From: Chitinophagales bacterium 33-2
GTDB taxonomy: Bacteria; Bacteroidota; Bacteroidia; Chitinophagales; Chitinophagaceae
Direction: 5' to 3'
DNA: 38,773 nucleotides
Assembly (NCBI GenBank): GCA_002050435.1
Contig: MWYV01000024.1
Coordinates: 1 to 38,773 of the forward strand
Made by a program: the position numbers and the translations under genes. Every line of letters starts with the position of its first letter. Position 1 is the stretch's first letter. Under the pieces are notes generated by a model, which saw nothing but the letters and a program-made list of their open reading frames with translations, was not told where the DNA came from and searched no databases. This document shows positions 32,906 to 38,773 of this stretch, one piece after another.

Positions 32906-34705
32906 TCAATAATCCAGTTCTAGCCGCAGCCTGTCCTTTAATTCTTTTATAAGCGGATATTGTTCAATAATCTTCAGGTATTGTTCTTTTGAACTCAGGG
33001 GAATATCCGTCTGCACCTGGGTCGTTTTCGTTTCAACGAGTTTAACAATCAGTTGAAGCTGCTGGTTTTCGAGAGCAGATTTTAAAAATGCAGAAGCCTG
33101 TTTGCGTTCAAATTCCAGGAACTTATGGTTGATCCTGTTATGCGCTATCGCTTCAAATATATGTGCCTCTTTAATTACCAGTTCAGCCACCTCAAAACTT
33201 TGCCAGGCGGGGTTTTGCTGTTTTTTCAGTTCCAGAATAAATTGCTGCCAACCCTTTTTTAAAGTCACTTCAGTCAGCGGTTGATCCACCGGGATCTGCA
33301 GTCCATTTTCAATGCTGATTTTTTTCCGGATGGCATCCAGAGATCCGATCTTTTTTGTTGAAACAGGAGGTGGATCTTCTACCCTGGTTGCCTTTGTAGC
33401 CGGGACTTCTGGTGATTGAATGGCAACCGGTTCCGGTGCTTTTTTTACCGGTGGCGTTCCGGGTGATTCGATTAGGAGCCTGGTGGATTCCGCTTCCTTT
33501 TTGGGCTGCGGTTTTTGAGCCATCGGGACAATAGCCCGGAAATTGACGGTTTTTACAGCATCAATCAGTTTTATTTTACTCAAATCATTGCCAGACAGGG
33601 AGAGCTCAAGTGCCTGTTTTAAATAACAGAGTTTGATCAAAATGAGTTCTACATGTAATCTTTTGTTACGCGCCAACCGGTAACTGATCTCGGCTTCATT
33701 TAAAATATTCAGTGCGCTCACGAGGAAACCAGTATCTGTTTTTTTGGCTGTTTCCACAAAGCGCTGGCGGAAACTTTCCACTACTTCCAGCAGCCCGGCC
33801 ACTCTTTCATCTTTACAAACGAGGAGGTTTCTGAGAAATTCGGCAAACCCATTTAAAACCATGTCGCCTTCAAAACCTTTCCTATCAATATCATTATACA
33901 AAAGCATGGCACCAGACAAGTCCTGGTTCAGCATGCAATCGGTGAGTTTAAAATAATAATCAGCATCCAGAATATTCAGGTGTTCGATCGTGTTGGAATA
34001 ATTTACTTCACCATTGGTAAAGCTTACGATTTTATCCAGGATGCTTAAGGCATCTCTCATGCAACCTTCGCTCTTCTGGGCAATAAGCTGCAACGCCGTT
34101 TCTTCTGCATGAATCTGTTCTTTATTTGCAATGCCCTGCAGATGATCTACTGTATCCTGCAGCGTGATCCTTTTAAAATCAAAGATCTGGCAACGGCTTA
34201 AAATTGTAGGAAGGATCTTGTGCTTTTCTGTGGTAGCAAGAATGAAGATGGCATAGGGTGGGGGCTCTTCCAGCGTTTTTAAAAACGCATTGAACGCCTG
34301 AGTCGACAACATGTGTACCTCGTCGATAATATACACTTTGTATTTGCCTGCCTGTGGTGAAAACCTTACCTGTTCGGCAAGACTTCTTATATCGTCCACC
34401 GAATTATTACTGGCAGCATCCAGTTCGTGAATGTTCATGGAAGTGCCTTCATTAAAGGAACGGCAGGAATGGCATTCATTGCAGGCTTCCCCTTCTGCAG
34501 TTACATTTTCACAATTGATGGTTTTGGCAAGAATACGGGCACACGTGGTTTTTCCAACACCTCTTGGTCCGCAGAACAAAAAGGCATGGGCCAGTTGCCC
34601 GCTTTTAATTGCATTTTTTAATGTAGTGGTGATGTGGTTCTGGCCCACAACTGTATCAAATGCCTGGGGCCTGTATTTTCTTGCTGAAACAATGAATTTT
34701 TCCAT
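32906..34705 (-). CDS. dnaX: DNA polymerase III subunit gamma/tau
   Basis: DnaX is the clamp-loader ATPase of the replicase. The ATG at 34705 gives 599 residues starting MEKFIVSARKYRPQAFDTVV, the standard N-terminus; a longer reading to 34816 adds 37 residues with no similarity. Walker A is GPRGVGKTT (46-54), the zinc module is Cys65, Cys75, Cys78, Cys81, Walker B is DEVH (128-131), and the sensor-1 region has LATTEKHKILPTILSRCQ. A Pro/Lys-rich linker (about 395-460) joins a C-terminal tau-like part (about 480-599). The linker contains two in-phase slippery heptamers, A-AAA-AAA at 33446-33440 and A-AAA-AAG at 33356-33350, that may make a shorter gamma-like form of 465 residues. Confidence 0.95.
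   Translation of the reverse strand: MEKFIVSARKYRPQAFDTVVGQNHITTTLKNAIKSGQLAHAFLFCGPRGVGKTTCARILAKTINCENVTAEGEACNECHSCRSFNEGTSMNIHELDAASNNSVDDIRSLAEQVRFSPQAGKYKVYIIDEVHMLSTQAFNAFLKTLEEPPPYAIFILATTEKHKILPTILSRCQIFDFKRITLQDTVDHLQGIANKEQIHAEETALQLIAQKSEGCMRDALSILDKIVSFTNGEVNYSNTIEHLNILDADYYFKLTDCMLNQDLSGAMLLYNDIDRKGFEGDMVLNGFAEFLRNLLVCKDERVAGLLEVVESFRQRFVETAKKTDTGFLVSALNILNEAEISYRLARNKRLHVELILIKLCYLKQALELSLSGNDLSKIKLIDAVKTVNFRAIVPMAQKPQPKKEAESTRLLIESPGTPPVKKAPEPVAIQSPEVPATKATRVEDPPPVSTKKIGSLDAIRKKISIENGLQIPVDQPLTEVTLKKGWQQFILELKKQQNPAWQSFEVAELVIKEAHIFEAIAHNRINHKFLEFERKQASAFLKSALENQQLQLIVKLVETKTTQVQTDIPLSSKEQYLKIIEQYPLIKELKDRLRLELDY
33350..33356 (-). promoter_or_regulatory. Candidate -1 frameshift site in dnaX (A-AAA-AAG)
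   Basis: In zero frame the codons are ACA AAA AAG (residues 450-452), so the heptamer A-AAA-AAG is in the phase used in E. coli dnaX. A -1 slip reaches TGA at 33311-33309 after 13 codons, giving a 465-residue protein. A small CGGAT/ATCCG stem starts 2 nt downstream. Confidence 0.4.
33440..33446 (-). promoter_or_regulatory. Second candidate slippery run in dnaX (A7)
   Basis: In zero frame GTA AAA AAA GCA (residues 420-423) contains seven A. A -1 ribosomal slip, or one extra A from polymerase slippage, leads after 43 codons to the same TGA at 33311-33309. It lies between copies of the palindrome ACCGGT. Confidence 0.35.
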
Positions 34706-34719
34706 AAAAAACCTGTGAA

Positions 34720-34727
34720 CAAATGTA
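34720..34727 (-). promoter_or_regulatory. TAnnTTTG promoter element of dnaX
   Basis: TACATTTG on the minus strand (34727-34720) is an exact -7 match and lies 14 nt before the dnaX ATG, which supports the start at 34705 over the longer reading, whose start would be upstream of the promoter. The -33 element is not clear. Confidence 0.5.
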
Positions 34728-34775
34728 GCATGGTTTGGATTGAATTCCCTGTTGATAAAATGGGATTTATCCACC

Positions 34776-34799
34776 GGGAGGTTAGAGGTTAGTGGTTTC
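34776..34799. repeat. Short 7-bp-period repeat upstream of dnaX
   Basis: GAGGTTA, GAGGTTA, GTGGTTT follow one another at 34779-34799 in the 166-bp gap between dnaX and the acyltransferase-like gene. Its period matches the other heptamer arrays in this window. Confidence 0.55.
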
Positions 34800-34871
34800 C
34801 TGGTACCATGCTTCACGCAGCTTATGGCTTCAACCTAGAATCCTGGCCACCTTGTCCCTTACACCCAGCTT

Positions 34872-36038
34872 TTACAAAATAGGATGGCGTTTAAATTCTT
34901 TTGTTCTGTCGAAAAGATAACGGTAAGTGGTGAGTTTCCTGCTCTGGTAAACATCGCCTAAACCCAGGCCCACATTGATCATTTTAGGATTAAAATCACC
35001 GATCCACTGCATTTCATAATCTAAATACTGGAATTCTTTACTTTTTACCATTTTATCGGCTTCACCAATGATAAAAGCATCCATTCCTTTTCCATGGTAT
35101 TCGGGGATCACTCCAAATACAAGTCCGGTAAACTTTTTACACTCCTTAGTTTTCTTCACCCATAGAAATTTGAGTTTGTGCAGCAGGTCAAATTTTCCAT
35201 TAAGGTGTTTGAACCATTGGTTCAGGTCGGGGAGATTGATAAATATAGCAATGGGCTTTTCATTGTAATAGGCAAACCACAGCAGGCGTTCATCCATCAC
35301 CGGTTTCATTTTATTGAACATCAGCACAACCTGGTCTTTTTTAATCTCTTTTAAACCGCCATGTCCGGCCCATGCAGCATTATATACAGAAGCAAAATCA
35401 GCCGCAAATTTTTCAAACTGATTTTTTTTGATGTTCGTCACACTGAAAGCCGGATCTTTTGCGTACAAGGCATGTCGTTCCGCAATCTTTTCACTCAAAG
35501 GCTTTTTTGGGTCCATGCCCAGGCAGATCTGGTGATAAAAAGGTTCAAACCCGTATGCTTCCAGCAGGGCTCTATAATAAGGAGGATTATAATTCATGCA
35601 ATAAAGCGGGGACTGAAAACCTTCCACTACCAAACCCCACCAACGGTCTCTTTCACCAAAATTGATCGGACCATCCATGGCTTCCATCCCCTGTTGCAAC
35701 AGCCAGTGCTTTGCTACATTCAACAATAATTCAACTGCCTCCTGGTTGTTGATGCAATCAAAGAAACCCATGCCGCCAACTTTAACATCATCGCCTTTGT
35801 TGCGGTATTTAGTGTTGGTAAAGGCAGCAATGCGACCAACCAGTTCTCCATCTGCATTTTTTAAGACCCAGCGCTTAGCTTCACCAAAACGAAAGGTTTT
35901 GTTTTTTGCAGGATCAAATACATCAACCACATCTTTTTCCAGCGGTCGTATATAATTGGAGTTGCCCTGGTTTACGAGCACATTTACATGGATGAAATCC
36001 TGTTCCGAACTTTTGTTGGTTACTTCTGTTAATTGCAT
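34872..36038 (-). CDS. GNAT/acyl-CoA N-acyltransferase-like protein of unknown substrate
   Basis: This protein (388 residues from the ATG at 36038) is a common Bacteroidota family without a known reaction. Features seen: WVLKNADGELVGRIAAFTNT near the N-terminus, a beta strand followed by an Arg as in GNAT proteins; the conserved block MDGPINFGERDRWWGLVVEGFQ; MNYNPPYYRALLEAYGFEPF; and FGVIPEYHGKGMDAFIIGEADK, which resembles the GNAT acetyl-CoA loop (Q/RxxGxG/A) in a weak form. It is predicted cytoplasmic with no signal peptide. A longer start at 36086 would overlap the L,D-transpeptidase gene by 17 bp; with the start at 36038 the gap is 31 bp, and the two are probably co-transcribed. Confidence 0.68.
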   Translation of the reverse strand: MQLTEVTNKSSEQDFIHVNVLVNQGNSNYIRPLEKDVVDVFDPAKNKTFRFGEAKRWVLKNADGELVGRIAAFTNTKYRNKGDDVKVGGMGFFDCINNQEAVELLLNVAKHWLLQQGMEAMDGPINFGERDRWWGLVVEGFQSPLYCMNYNPPYYRALLEAYGFEPFYHQICLGMDPKKPLSEKIAERHALYAKDPAFSVTNIKKNQFEKFAADFASVYNAAWAGHGGLKEIKKDQVVLMFNKMKPVMDERLLWFAYYNEKPIAIFINLPDLNQWFKHLNGKFDLLHKLKFLWVKKTKECKKFTGLVFGVIPEYHGKGMDAFIIGEADKMVKSKEFQYLDYEMQWIGDFNPKMINVGLGLGDVYQSRKLTTYRYLFDRTKEFKRHPIL

Positions 36039-36069
36039 GCGTTTACAAACGCTGCAAATTAATTGAAAA

Positions 36070-37713
36070 CTATAAAGTGCCTTCAAACATTTTACCTGAA
36101 AGCTTTTTGTCGTGGGAATAAATGTCGTCCCTGAAGTTCAGCCTGCCATTGTCATCCACCCAGGAAGTATAATAAGTGATCACCACTGGAACAGATTCTT
36201 TCAGTTTTACAAATTTTTCTGTTTCGGCATTCATCGCAACGTTTATTTTTTCCGGGTTCCAGTCAGGATGATCTTTTAAAAGGTAGTTGGCCATTTTTTC
36301 CGGCTCTGCCAGCCTGATACATCCATGGCTGAATGCACGCTTATCTCTTTCAAATAAGCTTTTTGAAGGTGTATCGTGGAAGTAAATATTAAAGCTGTTT
36401 GGAAATAAAAATTTCACTTTACCCAATGCATTTCCTGCACCTGGTTTTTGCCTGACCACCGGAAGCCCGCCTTCCGTGCCGGTTTGTTCCATGTTCTGGC
36501 TGGCGAAATAATCAGGATTTTTTTCCAGTGCCGGCAGGATTTCACTTTTTACAATACTTGGAGGTACATTCCAGTGAGGGCTGAATACTACCTGGTTCAA
36601 ATCTCCATTGAACATCATGGTATTGTGCCCGACTTTCCCAACCACCACCACCATTTCAAATGCCTTGCTTTTGCCTTCATACATATGCAGCTTGAATTCG
36701 GGAATGTTTACAATTACCAGTTTGCCAGTTGCCTCTATTGGCATCCAGCGCATTCTTTCCAGGTTCATCATGATCTGTTCCAGTCTTTTCTCAGCGGGAA
36801 CATTCATGTCTTTGATCATCTGTACGCCGATCACGCCATCTGGTTTGAGTCCAAACCTTGCCTGGTAGTTTTTTACACCATTCAGCAAAGTATCTGTAAA
36901 AAGAGCCGAAGTGTCGTTGCCAGGCATGTCGCCGGTCATGACGAGGATTTTTTTAATCAGCGGAATTCCAGGGTCCTTGTCACCAGGTTTAAGTGATTTC
37001 TTAGCAATACTGACCTTCGGCCAGCCGCCCTGCTTTACAATATTATAATAGCGTCCCATTTCCTGTTTCAATAGTTTGTAGGGTTCATTAACATCTTCAA
37101 AATATTTATTGTCGTTGTGCTTTTTATTCAGCAGTGAATCGGCTACATACAAAACATTCTGTTTTTTAAATGGAATGAATCTTTCCATTTCCTTGCGCTT
37201 CACATATCCTTTTTCATAGTTGCTCCGCATGTACATGATAAAATGTTGTGTCAGCGTCAATTCCGTGTTCAGTGCTGATTTGTCATTTTTATTAACGGAA
37301 AGATTTTCCTGGTAGATCAGGCTTTCCATTCGCTTTTGAAGTGCTTTATCTTTTAAAAGCGTATCGTTGTTATGTTGTGTAACATAATCATGCAGGTTCC
37401 AAAACCCGAGCGCCTGTTCGGTAAGTCCGTCACTGCTGAACCAGGCGAACTGGTAATTCCGGGTATTATAAAAACTGCGCATCCTTCGGGAAACAGACGC
37501 ATCCAGCTTTTTTTCGGTAATAAAATTTTCCATTACCATGCTGTCAAGGAAAAGATTGGAATAAGCGTTGGATTCGTTAATGCTGTAATTTCTTTTGCTG
37601 ACTTTTTTTTGTTCATCCTTTTTTTCATCATCTTCATTTCCGCCACTACCAATTTGCTGACAGGAAAAAAATGAACAAAAAAGAAGGGAGAGGTAGAAAA
37701 GGGGGTATCTCAT
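36070..37713 (-). CDS. L,D-transpeptidase lipoprotein (YkuD/YcbB-like)
   Basis: L,D-transpeptidases make 3-3 cross-links in peptidoglycan or attach proteins to it. The 547-residue protein has a lipoprotein signal (FFSC, Cys18), a linker rich in Asp, Glu and Lys, an N-terminal scaffold domain (about 55-240), a peptidoglycan-binding module (about 250-305; ALFTDTLLNGVKNYQARFGL, DGVIGVQMI) and the YkuD catalytic domain (about 330-500) with the active-site SHGCIRL containing His463 and Cys465. The order resembles the large YcbB/LdtD type. The lipid anchor would place it at the inner or outer membrane facing the periplasm. It is upstream of and probably co-transcribed with the acyltransferase-like gene. 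Confidence 0.93.
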   Translation of the reverse strand: MRYPLFYLSLLFCSFFSCQQIGSGGNEDDEKKDEQKKVSKRNYSINESNAYSNLFLDSMVMENFITEKKLDASVSRRMRSFYNTRNYQFAWFSSDGLTEQALGFWNLHDYVTQHNNDTLLKDKALQKRMESLIYQENLSVNKNDKSALNTELTLTQHFIMYMRSNYEKGYVKRKEMERFIPFKKQNVLYVADSLLNKKHNDNKYFEDVNEPYKLLKQEMGRYYNIVKQGGWPKVSIAKKSLKPGDKDPGIPLIKKILVMTGDMPGNDTSALFTDTLLNGVKNYQARFGLKPDGVIGVQMIKDMNVPAEKRLEQIMMNLERMRWMPIEATGKLVIVNIPEFKLHMYEGKSKAFEMVVVVGKVGHNTMMFNGDLNQVVFSPHWNVPPSIVKSEILPALEKNPDYFASQNMEQTGTEGGLPVVRQKPGAGNALGKVKFLFPNSFNIYFHDTPSKSLFERDKRAFSHGCIRLAEPEKMANYLLKDHPDWNPEKINVAMNAETEKFVKLKESVPVVITYYTSWVDDNGRLNFRDDIYSHDKKLSGKMFEGTL

Positions 37714-37918
37714 ATGGCTGAGGTGTGCAAACCTTATGCCTTTGTTGTACTGATTGTTTTTTTTAACCTATTAAGGAACTGTTGGCTAATATTGGGGAAG
37801 TTGTGGGGAATCAGCCAGACACCATGTTTAAAAATATAATTACAACAAGCTGGCGGCTTTAGTATAAAAAGAAAAATTGATTCCTGCACGGGATTTGAAT
37901 CCTATATAAAAATTCAAA

Positions 37919-38176
37919 ATGTCTAAATGTAATTTTTCCATTCAGTTTTCAGGTACTCCGGAAGCAATTTTCAATAAAGCAAAATCCGCTGTTGAAAAAC
38001 AGGGTGGCAGTTTTAATGGCGATGCCCATGCTGGCAGTTTTTCTATTTCTGTTTTTGGCACCATCAGCGGGAGTTATACTGTATCCGAACAAAGCCTGGA
38101 CATCAATATAGAAGATAAACCCATGATGATTCCCTGCGCTGCAATTGAAAATGCTTTAAAATCCCAGATTGGCTGA
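37919..38176 (+). CDS. Small conserved-looking protein of unknown function
   Basis: This 85-residue protein has no signal peptide and no domain that I recognise. Its composition is that of a folded alpha/beta protein: a strand (NFSIQFSG), a helix (TPEAIFNKAKSAVEKQ), several strands with Gly turns (GSFNGDAHAGSFSISVFG, ISGSYTVSEQSLDINIED) and a final helix (AIENALKSQIG). This beta-alpha-beta-beta-beta-alpha order resembles small hydrophobic-pocket proteins of the SRPBCC kind, but that is only a guess. It stands alone between the L,D-transpeptidase (divergent) and atpD (142 bp downstream). Confidence 0.7.
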   Translation: MSKCNFSIQFSGTPEAIFNKAKSAVEKQGGSFNGDAHAGSFSISVFGTISGSYTVSEQSLDINIEDKPMMIPCAAIENALKSQIG

Positions 38177-38216
38177 TCTGCCTGCCTGTTATTATCCCTG
38201 CAAATTCTTTTTTGAA

Positions 38217-38247
38217 TTGGGAAATTACACCGCGCCCCTTACCTTTG
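38217..38247 (+). promoter_or_regulatory. Promoter of atpD
   Basis: TTG at 38217-38219 and TACCTTTG at 38240-38247 are separated by 20 bp, matching the Bacteroidota -33/-7 promoter (TTG ... TAnnTTTG). Transcription would start near 38252, giving a leader of about 65 nt before the atpD ATG. This is the best-formed promoter in the window. Confidence 0.7.
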
Positions 38248-38318
38248 CAGCCTGAAAAAGGAAATTAAGGCTTAAACAAGCCATTTTTCCCTTAAATCTC
38301 TTCTTTTAAAAGCTATAT

Positions 38319-38773
38319 ATGGCAAAAGTTGGTAAGGTAAAACAAATCATTGGCGCCGTTGTGGACGTACAATTCCACGGTAGCCTTCCCGAGATCTTCA
38401 ATGCATTGGAAATTAAAAGAGATAATGGCGATACCCTGGTTCTCGAGGTGCAAAATCACCTGGGAGAAGACAGTGTAAGAACCATTGCAATGGACGGAAC
38501 TGAGGGTCTTATGCGTGGTGTTGATGTTGTGGATACCGGTGGGCCCATTAAAATGCCTGCAAGTGAATTGATCAAGGGTCGTTTATTTAATGTTACCGGA
38601 GATCCTATTGATGGCCTTCCACCGGTTTCAAAGGTGAACGGACCTGCCATTCACGCTAAACCACCTGCATTTGAAAACCTTTCCACAGCAACAGAAATTT
38701 TATTTACCGGTATTAAGGTTATTGACTTGATCGAGCCTTATGCAAAAGGTGGTAAAATTGGTTTGTTTGGTGG
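38319..38773 (+). CDS. atpD: F0F1 ATP synthase subunit beta, N-terminal part (runs off the window)
   Basis: The beta subunit carries the catalytic sites of ATP synthase at the cytoplasmic side of the inner membrane. The 151 codons visible start [19 protein letters not shown], the normal N-terminus, and include [31 protein letters not shown] and [20 protein letters not shown], all highly conserved in AtpD. The sequence ends within GLFGG, just at the Walker A loop. It has its own promoter (38217-38247) and is separate from the other ATP synthase genes in this window, as in other Bacteroidota where atpD and atpC often stand apart from the main operon. Confidence 0.97.
   Translation, partial: MAKVGKVKQIIGAVVDVQFHGSLPEIFNALEIKRDNGDTLVLEVQNHLGEDSVRTIAMDGTEGLMRGVDVVDTGGPIKMPASELIKGRLFNVTGDPIDGLPPVSKVNGPAIHAKPPAFENLSTATEILFTGIKVIDLIEPYAKGGKIGLFG

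Noticed and set aside
34706..34816. 37-residue N-terminal extension of dnaX
   Set aside because: No similarity to DnaX, contains a heptamer repeat, and lies upstream of or across the probable promoter at 34727-34720.
37875..37905. tRNA T-arm-like sequence GGATTTGAATCC before the small orphan gene
   Set aside because: The 5-bp T stem does not pair in the right register and no acceptor, anticodon or D arm is present.
1..38773. CRISPR array, prophage, transposase or toxin-antitoxin pair
   Set aside because: No regularly spaced identical repeats of CRISPR length, no integrase or transposase motifs and no small co-directional toxin/antitoxin pair were seen on either strand.

Overview
The window is a 38.8 kb piece of a Bacteroidota chromosome, most likely from the Chitinophagaceae or a close relative. 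The evidence is a SusC/SusD nutrient-uptake locus, four type IX secretion (T9SS) genes, lipoproteins with Bacteroidota-style signals, a bacillithiol gene, TAnnTTTG promoter elements and no Shine-Dalgarno signals. The assignment below phylum level is an inference from gene content. No tRNA, rRNA, CRISPR array, transposase or phage gene was found.

Layout. (1) 1-8.1 kb, accessory nutrient-uptake region: the C-terminal end of one SusD-like protein, a stand-alone LytTR regulator on the opposite strand, then a complete SusC - SusD - surface lipoprotein operon and an AraC-type regulator. Between the lipoprotein and araC lies a gene-free stretch with a promoter-like element, a hairpin and a strong terminator, which may be a small RNA or an attenuator. 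(2) 8.2-20.2 kb, envelope and T9SS block: a CAP-domain protein, DUF983 and murF (minus strand), gldJ (minus), then porU and porV (plus), followed by ispF, dut, a DUF4292 lipoprotein and an EnvC-like murein hydrolase activator. (3) 20.3-24.5 kb: bshA (minus), an M28 peptidase, ubiE/menG and the overlapping porT. (4) 24.5-25.2 kb: a gene-free island full of inverted repeats and bounded by a 17-bp inverted repeat. (5) 25.2-38.8 kb, mostly housekeeping: a Wzi-like outer-membrane barrel, dihydroorotase, a short MutS-like ATPase, an M1 aminopeptidase, the pyruvate dehydrogenase E2 subunit, dnaX, an acyltransferase-like protein, an L,D-transpeptidase, a small orphan protein and the start of atpD.

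How it fits together. SusC/SusD imports an unknown substrate; there is no glycoside hydrolase or peptidase beside it to name it. PorU (sortase), PorV (shuttle), GldJ and PorT are parts of one secretion system and sit in two nearby clusters. MurF, the EnvC-like protein and the L,D-transpeptidase act on peptidoglycan.

No wholly new multi-gene system is evident. The signals most worth checking are non-coding or translational: the small RNA/attenuator candidate at 6.97-7.13 kb, a family of 7-bp-period arrays at gene ends, the structured island at 24.5-25.2 kb, promoter elements sitting directly on start codons, and two in-phase slippery heptamers in dnaX that share one -1 frame stop.
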